A DNA stretch of 64,000 bases, taken from positions 2,170,001 to 2,234,000 of the forward strand of contig CM066307.1 in assembly GCA_033807695.1 (NCBI GenBank). Direction: 5' to 3'. Below, one piece after another: positions 42,641 through 55,064 of this stretch. Source of the stretch: Daedaleopsis sinensis (lineage: Eukaryota > Basidiomycota > Agaricomycetes > Polyporales > Polyporaceae). Under the pieces are notes generated by a model. It was given only the letters and a program-made list of their open reading frames with translations, did no database searches and was not told the DNA's origin. A program made the translations under genes and the position numbers. Each line of letters opens with the position of its first letter. Position 1 is the stretch's first letter.

Positions 42641-45372
42641 ATGGCTACGAAGGCGAACTCGGTGCCAATTCCGACTGTGATCGAGGTACGTGCGTCTGAA
42701 GCCGTCGATGAATTGTCACTCTAACAGAGGAAGCCAGGTTGACCCCTTCGTGTAAGCTCGTGTGTTACAGCTACCTCAATGCCACTGATCTTTGCACTGT
42801 CCGTTTTCAGACCCGCAGATCAACAAAAGGTGAACTCGACATTACATCCTCATGAGGCTTCAACGTCGTGACTGAGTACTTTTATATCTCAGGGCGTCCA
42901 TAACCGCTGGCAGTACGTTGCTCGCCATTCATCGAGGGTCGCTCACAGTGGCTTAGACATGATATGTACGACAAAGCCCTGACATTCCTCCCGTTGCAAC
43001 TGTCAAGCCTGGCGATGTTCGTGTTTCGATGTACTCCAATCGTAAATGCCCCGAGATCAATTATTGACATGGAATCCTCAGACATTCAAGGTTCAATGCG
43101 TCGGTATGCAAATGGACATCTCTCGCTCACTATTCAGCACTCTGAAGAGCTCTCAGACTGGACCGGGGCCCAGATTGGCAATAATGACAGTAAGTCCGAT
43201 GTTGCTTCTGGATCATTCGTCATGTCCCACTCACAATTGCATCAGGTAGCGACGACGTCATGAATGTCGATCTTACGAAGGTTCACAATCTCTCTGGCCC
43301 AGTGGCGATTGAGGGCGCAGAACCTGGTGACTGCCTTGTCGTTGATATCCTTGATGGTATGGTCAAGCCGCTATCTTAGCATGACCTTCGCTGAACGAGC
43401 ACCCGGCCACACCAGTTCAACCATTCGAGAAGATGCCATGGGGATACACTGTACGTCCGATGAATACATGCAAAGTAATTGTCTCATAGATGGTTAGGGT
43501 ATCTTCGAGCTCGAGAACGGAGGAGGACTGTTTGGTGCGTCCTGCTAACGAATTCTTGCGCTGGTCAAGACGCTGAGAGCGGAGCTATTTGTATCTAGCG
43601 GAAAAGTTCAAGAGCCGCGCGGCCAAAGCCATTTGGGACTTCAAAGGTGTGCATATCGCCACTGGCCAACCCGAAATTTATAGTCGCACTGCGCGCGGGT
43701 TGATCATCGTTTGAACAGGTGTTTACGCAACCTCTCGCCACATCCCCGGGGTGAAGTTCGCCGGGGTGTCTCATCCAGGACTTATTGGCACCGCCCCGTC
43801 CGCGGAATTACTCGCAACATGGAACAAACGCGAGGGAGAACTGATCGCGAAACATCCCGGGGCAGTCCCTGCTGTGGCATTCCCGCCGGAACCCAAGGGC
43901 GCGTATGTTGGGCAAGATCTGCCTGAGGAGGTGCAAAAGAAGATTGTGATGGAGGGCGCGAGGACCATCCCGGGGAGAGAGCATGGTGGGAACTGTGATG
44001 TGCGTGGTGACTCCTGCATTGTACATGGATATCGTGCTGACTATGATTTCTACGGCCAGATCAAGAACCTGTCGAAGTATGATAGCTCACAAGGATAACC
44101 GTCGTTCATGGGTATCCTAACCAACGATCACAGGGGGTCTCGATGCTATTTCCCAGTCTTCATCAAGGGCGCAAACTTATCGGTTGGCGATTTACACTTC
44201 TCTCAGGGAGATGTTAGTCTGTTTCTTCTCGACCGCGTCCTCTCATACTGTTGTCTTGACGAGTTTTTATAGGGCGAGGTACATCGTCTTCACAAGAACA
44301 CTCCGGTATTACGTAGTACTAATCCTTTTGTTTCATGCACTAAGATGTCATTCTGCGGAGCTATCGAGATGGTTAGTCTAGGTAGCTCACAATGAGCAAC
44401 AAGTGAACTGACAGGTGGAAAATAGGCGGGCATTGTCACGTTCAGCTGTAGCATAATCAAGAATGGAATTGAGAAGTTCGCGCTCAAGCAACCGATCTTT
44501 CTGGTAAGGATTTTCATTGGACAATTAGCAACCTAGCTGTTGAACGGAGTCTGATTTGTATATAGCCTTCGCCCGTGGATCCTCTCTATTCGGCCAAGGT
44601 CAGTACGAGCTGTCAGTCTCGCGGTGTACGTTGCGGCTAATGCACGATGCAAATTTGCAGATTGTGTTTGAAGGAATTAGTGTTGACTATCGTGAGTTCG
44701 TGGCGTGAAGGGCTGCAAAGCATTTCTAATGGAAACCACAGATGGTGACGGGACCCAGTACAACATGGACGCGTGAGTTGTCTCTACCCTCCCCGTCACA
44801 GTCAAGCTGCTAACTCATTATGTGGCAGAACCGTTGCTTACAAACAAGCGGCATTGAATGCGATCGCGTACCTTATGAAGGTCGGCATCTTTTCATCCCG
44901 AGAGGCCTCTAGACCTACTGAATAGCTATTTCCCTTAGCTCGGCTACAGTGAGTGCAATGCTTCAACTCGTTAAAACTAAGAACTCAACTTTAACGGTTG
45001 ATAAAGCGCGTCAACAAGCTTGTGAGTGATTACTGTTGAACGTAGCTGCCACATTACTTATTATATGCCAGACCTCCTTTTATCTGCGGCCCCGGTCGAG
45101 AGCCACGTTGGTGCCATAGTGGTAAGGATTATCGTCTGTTTCTTACCGTCTAGGTAAGATGACAAACCATCGACCATTAGGACTCTCCGAACGCTTGTGT
45201 GACTCTGGCCTTACCTATCGGCATCTTCGAAGACGTACGTCGCCGATCGGATAGGTCATTGCTATTGCTAACGTGTGCTATCAATTAGGACATCATGCCC
45301 CGGGAAGAGGGCTTGCTTTTCAAGCAGCGCGGACAGTGTGCCATAAGGAGCGATGGCTTGGTTGACTCGTAG
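42641..45372 (+). CDS. formamidase (acetamidase/formamidase family)
   Basis: Hydrolyses formamide to formate and ammonia, letting the fungus use small amides as nitrogen source. The gene is spread over about 20 short exons starting MATKANSVPIPTVIE at 42641. Spliced segments match the FmdA/AmdA family in order: NRWHPDIPPVATVKPGDV, DWTGAQIGNNDS, DDVMNVDLTKVHNLSGPVAI, GAEPGDCLVVDIL, QPFEKMPWGYTGIFE, SRHIPGVKFAGVSHPGLIG, ARTIPGREHGGNCDIKNLSK, CYFPVFIKGANLSVGDLHFS, CGAIEM, AYLLLSAAP and SPNACVTLALPIGIFEDDIMP. The end is RSDGLVDS at 45372. The metal-binding residues of the family (an Asp/His-containing GREHGGN and VGDLHFSQGDGE) are present. Clear orthology to fungal formamidases; the exact amide preference is inferred. 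Confidence 0.93.
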
Positions 45373-46155
45373 GATCTGACATGCCATCGCAATATCGCAG
45401 AGATAGTTTGCGCGAAACCTGATAAGTACTTGACGAAGGAAGTTCTGATTCTGTATGTAACATAATGATCCGTTGAATGGATCCCGGGAGGCTTGTGAGA
45501 GGCATTCCCGGCGCAAGCTTGTCCTCAGGACTGCCAACAAGATACTGAGCAATAGCACGGCATAATCAGTGCTCCTCATCGCCCAACATCCAAGCTTCAA
45601 AGCTTCAAGAAGCTTCAAGCCAAATTGGAGGTAACCAGTTGAATCTGAGTCGAATCGACCGTGAAGAACTAAATCGCACCGGTTCAAGCTCGAAGCATGT
45701 GAAAGTTGAGCGTTTTCTCACGCCTGCCGAGGTGAGCAAGCCGAGCCCCGAGCGGTCGACGGTTGATGCTGGTTGATGTGACAGGACTGCCTGACCTTGA
45801 GCTTGAACCACTATCTCCACTCGCGAACCGACCAAAATCAACTACAATTCGCTGTATTGTAAGCTACCCTGTTGTAAGCTCAGAACGCTTAGCCAACACA
45901 GGTCAGTGTTCAGCATCTTAACTGCACTAATGCGGGTAGAACTAATATTACCGACTCATGCATGGCATCCATTACAGTAGCAGAAAACTCGAGAGAGAGT
46001 ACCACTTACTTGCGTCGAGCAACAGACAGAATCCTCATCTCGGGATTGACTACACCTGTGCGTGTGCTTACCGGGTACACGGACTGCAGCTCAACACGGT
46101 CGCCGGAACCTACACAGACATTCAACCTCATATCTATTCCAAAAGCAGTGACACA
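45373..46155. other. intergenic region
   Basis: About 780 bp between the formamidase and aldehyde dehydrogenase genes. A small tandem AGCTTCA-type repeat lies near 45593-45620. No gene recognised. Confidence 0.55.
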
Positions 46156-48642
46156 ATGGCGACACTCACATATACACCAATCGACGATATCCCTAAGGTT
46201 TGTGCGCTTGTGTCGTTGTTGAGAGCTCTGGCGCCGACAGCGATCTTCTGGGACCCGCAGATCCGCGCCACTGCTCGTGAGGCATTCGCTTCGGGCCGCA
46301 CACAGTCGCTCGAATTCCGCAAGGCGCAGATCACCCAGGTTGGGTACATGGTAAAGGACAACGAGCAGCGGTTCAAGGACGCGCTCAAGAGCGACCTCGG
46401 ACGACCCTACCAGGAGACTGAGCTGTTCGTACGCGCTCACGATAATTGAAAGCCCAGTCGTTGGCTCAGCCCTTTTGAAACAGCTTCGACTTCGGCCCGG
46501 TGTACGGGGAAGTGCGCATGGTGTACGACAACATCGAGGCGTGGACAAAGTCCGAGAGCACTAAGTTCAGTATCAACTGGGCCCCGATGCGCCCCAAGCT
46601 TGTTCCAGAGCCCAAGGGCGTCGTGCTCATCATCTCCCCGTTCAACTTCCCCATGTTCCTTCTCCTCAGCCCCCTCGTATGTATCTCGGTGGTCTTCCGC
46701 ATGCATAGACGCTAACGAGTGCGCCGCTCTGGACTACAGGTTAGTGCGATCGCAGCCGGTAATGGAGCGATCATGAAGCCGTCCGAGCAGACTCCGGCGT
46801 TCAGTCAGCTGTTGGCGGAGCTCGTCCCGAAGTACCTCGACAAGGAACTTTACGTGGTCATCAACGGAGGTGTCCCCGAGACTACGAAGGTGGGTGTGGA
46901 TTGCAAATGGGTGCGGCAGTTGCTGATCTGATGGCTGCTCCCAGATCCTCGAGCTGCAGTGGGATCACAGTGCGTGAGAGTCTTGCTTCGTTTCGCCATT
47001 CATGCTGATTTTTGCACACCTGTCACGAACAGTCTTGTACACGGGTGGGTCATGATTGTATTTGGTCTCACGGCCAGTCTGGACTTTAACCTTCGTCTCT
47101 AGGTAATGGACGTGTCGCCAAGATCATTGCGGCCGCAGCTGCGAAGCATCTCACACCTGTAACCCTTGAGGTAAGTACTGTCAAGTGTTGCATCGTTCCC
47201 TTCCACTCACAACATGCCGTGTGTAGCTCGGAGGTGAGTGATCCAGGAGATCAACCGAATGACAGCCGTTGACAGTGGCACCAGGGAAGAACCCGGTGGT
47301 GATTGACCCCAAAGTGGACGTCAAGATGTGCGCCAAGCGGCTCCTTTGGGGCCGCTTCTCTAACGCAGGCCAGGTACGCATCTTCTGCTCCTTCACAGAC
47401 AGTGTTGAACTCAGCGACCGCCGTTCTCCGCAGATCTGTCTATCTCCGGAATATGTCCTCTGCCCCGCGCAATTCCAGGACACACTTGTCGCCGCCTTCA
47501 AGGAAGCGTACGCGTCCTTCTACCCGGACGGCCCGGAGAAGTCAGACTCGTTCGCGCGGATTGTCACTCGCGCGCACGCGGAGCGCATTAAACGCCTCCT
47601 GGACGAGACGAAGGGCACGGTCATCCTCGGAGGCGGCACGGACGTCGAGAACCGGTACATCGCGCCCACGGTCGTGCGCGACGTGAAGGCGGACGACTCG
47701 TTGTTGAGCGAGTAAGTGCTTCTCTTTCTTTCCACTGCAGCGTGATTGACATGCGGCGGACCTCGTGTAGGGAAATATTTGGGCCCGTGCTCCCGATCGT
47801 GCCCGTCAAGGACGTCGACGAGGCTATCGCGTTCATCAGGGGGAGGTGCGTTAGGTTCTTGTTCACGCTTCAGGAGGTACGCGGTCTTAATGCGAGGTCA
47901 CAGGGAGTACCCGCTTGCGGTGTACGTCTTCTCGCATGATCCAGCGTTCGAGAAGAAGGGTACGTAGTGCGGGCTGCACGTGCAGGGCCTCCAGCATTGC
48001 TTCTTCGTCTAACATGCGGTTCCCAGTGTTCCGGAACACGAAGAGTGGGGCCGCCATCACCAACGAGACCGTCATTTCCGCTGGAGGTACGTCGATTTGC
48101 GATCGTATTGCTATGTGCTCTCCTCATCGACGTGCGCGTCGCAGTTCCCGGTCTTCCCGTCGGAGGGATAGGTCCCAGCGGATGTAAGTGCTCTGTCGTT
48201 GATGCTACCGTTCGCGCTGTCTGACAGGTCGCGTCCAGATGGATACTACACGGGCAAGCACTGCTTTGAGCAGTTCTCCCACTTCAGGGTCTCGTTGAAC
48301 AACCCAACTTGGTAATGGCCCCTTTCGATACAGTATGCAAGGAGCTGACAGATGTCGCTCCCGCAGGGTCGACAAGGTCGCGTTCGGGTTCCGCTACCCT
48401 CCGTACAAAGTGCGCTTCCTATCAGATTCGTGATAAATCGTCTTCTCACCATGGCATATCATCCACAGCCCGACTACAAGAAGCATCTGCGCTCGATCAA
48501 TGCATCGCTGCCTCCCCGCGGGGGCAAGGGCGGCAAGCTAAGCGGAGCCGTCAAGAGGTGGGCATTCTGGGTCTTCTTCGCTCTCGTCGGCGTCGTGCTC
48601 GCACGGCGGTCGCCGCGGGTACAAATGCTGCTCAAGGCGTGA
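46156..48642 (+). CDS. HFD1: fatty aldehyde dehydrogenase, class 3, with C-terminal membrane anchor
   Basis: Oxidises long-chain aldehydes to fatty acids, for example from sphingolipid or ether-lipid breakdown. Start [14 protein letters not shown] joins over a short intron to [13 protein letters not shown]. The ALDH core is complete: [29 protein letters not shown], the catalytic glutamate in [12 protein letters not shown], the catalytic cysteine in [26 protein letters not shown] and NETVISAG. The C-terminal [18 protein letters not shown] and [14 protein letters not shown] segments are typical of class 3 (ALDH3) enzymes. The last exon adds a hydrophobic helix ([15 protein letters not shown]) followed by [12 protein letters not shown], a tail anchor expected to hold the enzyme on ER, lipid droplets or mitochondria. 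The cofactor loop reads [12 protein letters not shown], slightly off the common TGSTxVGK. About ten introns. Confidence 0.93.
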
Positions 48643-49370
48643 GCGTCCACGTACGTGCGCTCGTTTGACTTCACCGGTGCTTCATGAGTGCCTCTGCATG
48701 TCCGGACGGTACGCATTCGTTCTGTACTCTATTGTGATCGGCCTTAACCTTTACAAATCTCCTCTGACTTCTGGTGCACCCGTCACTGATGTCCTCCGGT
48801 CTCCCGTGCTCCAGGTTCCAATTGCCTTTTGAGCTCTAGTATTTGTACCTATACCCATCTTGCTCACTCGTTGGTGTTTTGACTACGTTCTGCTATCGAC
48901 AACGGCTTCACTACCAGCCTCTTCCGAGTCAGAATCACTACTCAATCGCACAGTCGACTACGGGCCTGTAACCGCCGGTAGTTGCCATGGGATCCGGCTG
49001 CATTGAGTGAGAGCGCCAGGGACACACTTTGTGGTTGGAAAAGGCAGGTGAGTATGATACGCGGAGGGCTGCCGAGAGCAGAACGTCAGAAAGTTCCTCC
49101 GTGAGCAAGCGGCCTGCAGGCTCAGCCGGGTACCCGGTATATAAGCCCCAGGGCACGCACGCATGACCTTCCAACTTTCTCTCCTCCACTGTCCTTTCAC
49201 CCGTGGTCCGGTCTCGAAGGCCCTTTCCTTCCTTCTGCACTCGCAGCTAGTCTGTCTCTGTTGTTTCCCCTGCAGCAACTTCACAGCTAGTCTGTGTCTG
49301 TATCCTCGGCTTCCCCAGTTCATTGCTTTCACCCCAGAGCCTTCCTCGTCCCCGTACTCTCGACTCCAAG
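48643..49370. other. intergenic region with promoter of the secreted protein
   Basis: About 730 bp. The first half is the 3' flank of the aldehyde dehydrogenase gene. From about 49130 it becomes a promoter and pyrimidine-rich leader. Two near-copies of an 18-bp element (agctagtctgt...) lie at about 49245-49300, suggesting a small leader duplication. Confidence 0.55.
49138..49145 (+). promoter_or_regulatory. TATA box of the secreted-protein gene
   Basis: The motif TATATAAG stands in GC-rich surroundings about 225 bp before the start codon, and a long CT-rich leader follows. A strong TATA box fits an abundantly expressed secreted protein. Confidence 0.5.
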
Positions 49371-50844
49371 ATGGTCAGACTGTTCTCTGTCGCCCTCCTC
49401 GCCCTAACCGGTCTCGTGGCCGCGGCGCCCATCCGTCACTCCCGCCGTGCCGCGTTCAAGCTGCTCGAGTAAGCGCTTCTCTCGAGTCCTCAGGCTGCCC
49501 GGTCACTCATCGACCTGCTCTTGTGGCAGCTACGCCGACTTCCAGATTTCCGATGGTGTAGCGGGCAACGCCCAGGCCGAAGCCGCTGCTGTCTTCATCA
49601 CGCCCTTCCAGGGCGTTGACCTCGCGACCGTCGACGACGCCACCCTCGACGCCGTCAAGACCATGCGTGAGGCTGCTGAGGCTGCTGAAACCGACCAGTT
49701 CAACCCGGCCATCGATGCGGCCTCTGGGGCTGCCGCCGACGCGCTCCAGGTCGGCAAGATCAAGAACAAGGTGCTGAAGCTCACCGGCGAGGTCCAGGCG
49801 CTCCAGATCGAGGTACGTGGTCCCAATTCCGAGGGGGAGGCGTGGTGCTGAAGAGGTGGTTTGGGGTGCACAGATCGCCAAGGGCAAGGCTGCGGGCGAC
49901 GACACGTCCGACGATGAGGCTTCGCTCGCGGAGGAGCAGACTAAGCTCACGAAGAACATCGCGACCGACAAGGCGTCCGCGGGGCAGGCGTCCCAGGGTG
50001 TGACTGGGGGCGCTGCCTCTACGGGCAGCAAGACCGCTGCATCCGCTGGCTCCGACGACGCCGCCGCTGGCGCCGCCGCGGCGAAGAACACCACTGCGTC
50101 CACCAAATCCTCAACTAGCACCGCTGCGGCTACCAAAGCCACCAAGGCTGCCTCCGGCTCTGCGAGCGCCGCTTCGTTCGACTTCCCCGTTCAGGAGTGA
50201 GCAATGCTCCTTGCCTAGCTTGCGCCATGCTCACCCGCTCACCTGCTCCCCTCTCTTAGCTACGCTGACTTCCAGATCTCGGACGGCGTCGCCGGCAACG
50301 CGCAGGCCGAGGCGAACGCGGTCTTCGTCGACCCGCTCGCGGGCCTCGACCTCGCGACGCTCCCTGCCTCGGTCGCGGCGAACATGGAGACGATGCGCCA
50401 GGCGGCGGAGGCGGCGGAGACGGACCAGTTCAACCCGGAGATCGCGAAGGCGTCGGGCGCCGCCGCCGATGCGCTCCAGGTCGGCAAGATCAAGAACAAG
50501 GTCCTCAAGCTCACGGGCGAGGTCCAGGTGCTGCAGATCAAGCTCGCGCAGGCGAAGGCCGCCGGCGACGACACGTCCGACATTGCGAGCAAGATCACCG
50601 AGGAGCAGTGAGTGTCCCTGTCCTGTCTCTCTCTTGATTCGTGGTTATTCGGGCGTTCTATCTTCCTTGAATCCTGGTTGTTCGGGGCGTTGGTCCGTGT
50701 CTGCGTCTGTGCATGCAAGCACGCTTGCATGGTGGTCAGTGTGAATGTGTGCTGACGCGGGCTTCTACCCTCAGGACCAAGCTTAACACGAACATTGCGA
50801 CCGACAAGAAGAGCGCGGGCCAGACCTCTCAGTCCGTCGTCTGA
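49371..50844 (+). CDS. secreted Ala-rich protein with tandemly duplicated domain
   Basis: Five exons (49371-49468, 49530-49812, 49874-50196, 50260-50607, 50775-50844) give 373 residues. A signal peptide (MVRLFSVALLALTGLVAAAP) is followed by a likely Kex2-type site (RHSRRA). The mature protein contains the same domain twice: DYADFQISDGVAGNAQAEA opens each copy, and both contain AAEAAETDQFNP, ALQVGKIKNKVLKLTGEVQ and a closing KLTKNIATDK or KLNTNIATDK. An Ala/Ser/Thr-rich linker of about 90 residues (TTASTKSSTST), suitable for O-glycosylation, joins them. Intron positions are repeated in the two copies, so the duplication was genomic. Single-domain relatives are known as small secreted proteins in wood-decay and other Agaricomycetes; function unknown. 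No cysteines are evident. Codon usage is strongly GC-biased, consistent with high expression. Confidence 0.88.
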
Positions 50845-51574
50845 GGTCGTGAAATCCTTCCACCGTCTCGCTCGCTGTTCGTGATCCCGAAAAGCTCTAG
50901 TTGTGATACCTACCCCTGCTATCATTTCCTGTTGCTGCTGCACAGAAACACTTTGTACCGTTAGCTCACTCCTTTTGCTGCAATTTCACTGGATATGGAG
51001 AGAAAATGCGAATCGTATCGCAGAGTGAGTGCAATCAGGATGCAATCTCTCGGACTGAAGAGTGCCCGAGATGCGGACCCGGTGTGCATACGAGGAGTTC
51101 GGTTGACGTTTGAGCATATGCATTCGCTGGCGAGGTGATCTTGCGGGTGGCGCACAATGCGGAGCTTTGATCATCACAGAAGGAACTGCTGTAACGGGGC
51201 GCGAGCGTTGTGCTGGCGGGAGCAACGTAATTTAGCCCGGTTGCGAGGGGAAGCTGGTGTGCAACGAGATGTCTTGGCACTTGAAGGGACCACCTGCACA
51301 CCATGATGATGCTCGAGGACCTTCTTGCTGGATTCTGTGCAGCTACGATTATGCATAGCAGAATAAAGAGCAGCACACCGTTTGCAATCAAGGCGATATG
51401 ATAGTATACTGTCCAGGAATAGGTGGGGTAGTACGAGACGAGAGAAGGGAGTGGACCAAAACCGATCCAGGAGGCCACGGCGTACAACGATACAGCACAA
51501 GCCGGCTAACCCTGCAAGTAGAACGTAAAAGAGGTCAGTTCTAAGCAGGTGCATACAACGCAGGAAATGTACCT
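50845..51574. other. convergent intergenic region
   Basis: About 730 bp between the stops of the secreted-protein gene and the small membrane-protein gene. Contains 3' flanks only. Overlapping minus-strand frames at 51035-51578 show no recognisable domain. Confidence 0.55.
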
Positions 51575-52119
51575 TCACCGGACCGTCGGAACAGCACCCC
51601 GCAGACGCGTACGGCCATCCTTGAGCTTCTCGGTGATGACAGGGCTCGCAGCAGGCCTGAACTTGTAGTCCTTCGAGTACCTATCCGCCACACCGCCCGA
51701 ACCGAGCCCAACACAATCCACCACCCGATCAAAGCGCATCCGACCTGCACAGTCAGCATCCGAACACTTCCTCAGTCCACCTGCCCCCACTCCGAGTCCC
51801 ACATCGGTGGAGAGAAGGAAAGAGGGGCAGGCAGACCACACCGATGATATGGCACGTACCTCTGCGCATGCGTGATCTTCGGGTCCTCCGTGATCTTGCC
51901 GACCGCGTTCACGCGGAGGCGGAGCCCGACCCAGAGGAGGACGACCAAGAAGATGAGGAGCGCGGCACGCTTCCACGGGGACGGCGTGGGCGGGTTGAAG
52001 CGCGGGTCCTGCGCGAGGCGGCGCTGGAGCTCGCGCACGTCGCTCGTCGGCTCCTGCGAGGGCACCCGCTGCTTCTCGTCGCTCGTCGGGAGGCGTTCGT
52101 AGGCGGCGGCGGACGGCAT
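51575..52119 (-). CDS. small single-pass membrane protein, uncharacterised
   Basis: Two exons (52119-51860 and 51680-51575) join in frame to 121 residues. A hydrophilic, charged N-terminus (YERLPTSDEKQRVPSQE, RELQRRLAQDPRFNPP) of about 50 residues precedes one hydrophobic helix (AALLIFLVVLLWVGLRLRV). A short basic tail follows with DYKFRPAASPVITEKLKDGR. This arrangement is conserved in many basidiomycetes to my recollection, but I know no function. The promoter side carries long GGA and GGT triplet runs. Confidence 0.72.
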
Positions 52120-52764
52120 GATCGTTAGGGCTGAGTGTGTTGAGTGTTTGGAGGGTGTTGGAAATCGGAGCGTGAAGAAAGCAAAGGACAGCGAGTGCGA
52201 TGGAATGAACGACGGCGGGGTGGTCGGTTTGGGGAGGAGGAGGAGGAGGAGGAGGAGGATGGTATTTCGGCTTTAACGGTGGTGGTGGTGGTGGTGGAAT
52301 GGACGAGAACGTACGGAGCGCCCTAGTCTCATACCATACCAAGACCTAAGTACTTACCAAGACCCTAAACGAGAGGGTTTGATCCTAGCAGAGGGTGTGA
52401 TCCGAACCTACGGAGCGCCCGTGCAGTGACTGCGGGTGTGCCGACACTCATTTAGTAATTCCGGGAGATGGGGTGACCGCGCTCGCTCAAAGTCGATCAG
52501 TGAGGCTGGGTGAGAGAAGGTGAGAGATCGCCACTAGGAAAGAGCACTAAGTCATTGTCCAGTAATATGATATGTAAAACGGTCCATGATAGGATAATTA
52601 GGTACTATGCCAACGTATTCACTAGCTTCTATCGACCAACCGTGACCCGAAGGACGCAGACTTAGTAGAAGTCCATAGGCTAGTCCTCCATAAAACCATC
52701 AAGTCTCAACGTTCAACAGCGACGAGATATCCCCTGCCGCTCCTCCTCCTCCCTGCCATCTGTG
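52120..52764. other. intergenic region with triplet repeats
   Basis: This holds the promoter of the small membrane-protein gene and the 3' flank of the MBOAT gene. Purine-only (GGA)n and (GGT)n runs lie close together near 52231-52297. No gene recognised. Confidence 0.6.
52231..52297. repeat. (GGA)n and (GGT)n simple repeats
   Basis: A GGA run spans about 52231-52260 and a GGT run about 52278-52297, separated by 17 bp. They lie about 110 to 180 bp upstream of the ATG of the small membrane-protein gene. Confidence 0.9.
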
Positions 52765-54991
52765 TTAGCAAGCGTCCGCGGTGTTCGAACATCGCCGATG
52801 CACTGACCTATACTCAAACATGACCTGCACAGCTACGAATATGCACGCACAAGCGACAACCAAGAACCGTATGCCTGCCGAGTACACATGTAATGAGTGC
52901 CATGAACGGCTCAGGGAAGTCAGCAGCGACGCACCTTCCCAGCTGCCGATGACCTGGTTGATCATATACTGGATCCCGTCCGTCCCGATGACGAACCCGA
53001 CCAGGTTCGCGGTCACCATCATCAGGATGTTGAGCACCGCGCCCATGGCCCCGACGTGCCTGTACCACGGCTTGTGGCCATACTGTCGCACACCAAACGT
53101 CAGTCCGACCACAACACCCGATTCGGAGCATAGAGATCGGCGCACCTTATTCGCCGGCAGCAAGAAGCGCGCGGCGACCTCCGGCAGGATGAAGAGGCTC
53201 ACGAGCCAGCCCCACGCGAGCAGGCGGAAGGAGAGGTCGTGCCAGAGCGCGACGAAGGAGAAGACGAGCACGACCGTGAACACGCGGTTCGCCGTGCCCC
53301 CGAGCGGGACGTAGATGTACCGGATGATCCAGAGGTTGTAGGACCGGTGCCAGGCGCGCCAGAAGCCGAGCGCGGAGTAGTTGTTCGTCATGCAGCGCAC
53401 CATGTTTTCGGGGGGGTCCATGCCCGCTGCGAGCGCCCAGAGGCGGAAGAACCGCCACGGGACGAGCAGCTGTGCGGTGGGTGGCGGGTGAGCGATGATG
53501 GTAGAGGACAGACATGTGGGAGAGTACGGACCTTGAGCCAGACGATGATGAGGTTCCAGAAGCCGACCATGCAGAGCTCTGCGGCGGAGAACCCGACCCA
53601 CGCTTTCCGGTCCTTAATCGCGACGACGTACATGAAGTGCAGGATGAACTCGAGCGTCATGATGCAGACGACGAATCTGGCGAGATATCCGAGTAGATTC
53701 CTCCAGCTGATGGACGTGGGTCTCCGAAGCTATGTGCGACTGTCAGTGTCACGGTCTAGGATGCGGAAGGCGAGATACAGACCTGCCACATGAAGTCGTT
53801 GAAGGTCATGATGGGACCTGCGATGTACAGCGGAGGATATATCACATAGGCGATGTAGTTCATGTACGAATACGTCTGCAGGTCATGGTTCACTCGCGGC
53901 CTTTGCTTGTCGGATAACTGCCCGCCTGTCTATGCTCCTCGTCAGCTGCCTGTCGTCGTTGAATGATGTGTTCCTCACGTCAGGTAATCCAGAGCGGTTG
54001 CACGCCCAGTAGTAGTCCATGCTGAAGGACACCAGCCTAAGCATCGTAATGTTGAAGCTGATGTGCCAGCGCGGGTAGATGCCCTCCCACGCATCCTGCG
54101 TGAACAGTCACGGCTGGTCAGGTCAGTCAAGGGACACAGACCGGATACGCGAACGCACCATGGACGCGAGGGCCGGGTGCAGGCTCGCGAACTTGTATCC
54201 CGAGTTCTTCTCGTTCCCGTACAGGACGAGGGCATTGAAGACCCATGTGAGAAGCGGGCCGGCTCTCGACGCGCCGGTCGCCTTCGCAATGGCGTAGTTG
54301 GCCGAGAGGATGAGAAAGACCTTGAGCGCGCTGGTGCCGTGCAGCGCGAAGAGCATGACGGTCGAGAACGCGACCAGGAACGGGACGAGGTGCACGGCGG
54401 TGGGGTCGGAAACCAGACGGGCTCTGCGCGTGGTGAGGGTGTAGAGGTGCTGCAGGCCGAGGAATAGGCTCGCAAGGCCGAGGAGGGGCGGGAGTCCTCC
54501 CCGGAAGGATCGGTATTGGTGGTCGCTGTTGTCCTGCAATCGTACTCGTCAGAGATTCGTCGCGGTTGTCTTATCCGTCGCGCGCGCGGGGTCCGGAAGG
54601 GTACTTACCACTCGTCGACCAAATAGCCATCCGGGCGACAGGCGCATCTCGTAGTATGCATAATTGGGGTGCGAAGCTATTGCTTGGTTCTCCACTGAAG
54701 CCCTCGTCAAATGATAATGCAGCACTCACGTGAACTCAGGGTATATGGTATCCAGACCATGAGCGGGACCACGACGGCGAATGCTACGTAGTAAGCCATG
54801 AACTCTGGCGTCCTCCATCGCGGCGGTGCATGTCGCTCGGCTTTGAGTTTCGGATTGTACGACGAAGGGACGTCTACCGTCAGTCTAGCGAGGCCTTTGG
54901 GCTTGTGTGTGGGCTGGTTGGGAGAGTCCAGCTCGAAGGGAGCGGGAGAACGGAGGTCGGTAGGCATCTGGACTATGGCGTCGCCTAGCAT
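52765..54991 (-). CDS. GUP1: MBOAT acyltransferase, Gup1-like
   Basis: A multi-pass ER membrane acyltransferase; yeast Gup1 remodels GPI-anchor lipids and affects glycerol transport indirectly. Start MLGDAIVQMPTDL at 54991. The spliced protein shows the family landmarks: an N-terminal cytoplasmic part, LSPGWLFGRRV, DAWEGIYPRWHISFNITMLR, SYMNYIAYVIYPPLYIAGPI, then the MBOAT core with TNNYSALGFWRAWHRSYNLW and the invariant histidine in FSFVALWHDLSFRLLAWGWL. It ends near VQVMFEYR. Two ends are possible: reading on to 52765 (SVHRRCSNTADAC), or splicing from 52803 into a short exon ending at 52699. About eight introns; junctions I traced keep frame. Confidence 0.93.
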
Positions 54992-55064
54992 GTGAGTTGG
55001 TATCCTGGCTTAAAGACAGATAAGCATCAGAGAACAAAGTCAAGGGCCATTTAACGAGTGGACT

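Noticed and set aside
1370..45372. IDO and formamidase as a kynurenine-pathway pair.
   Set aside because: The formamidase belongs to the acetamidase/formamidase (FmdA) family, not the kynurenine formamidase family, and the genes are 40 kb apart with unrelated genes between.
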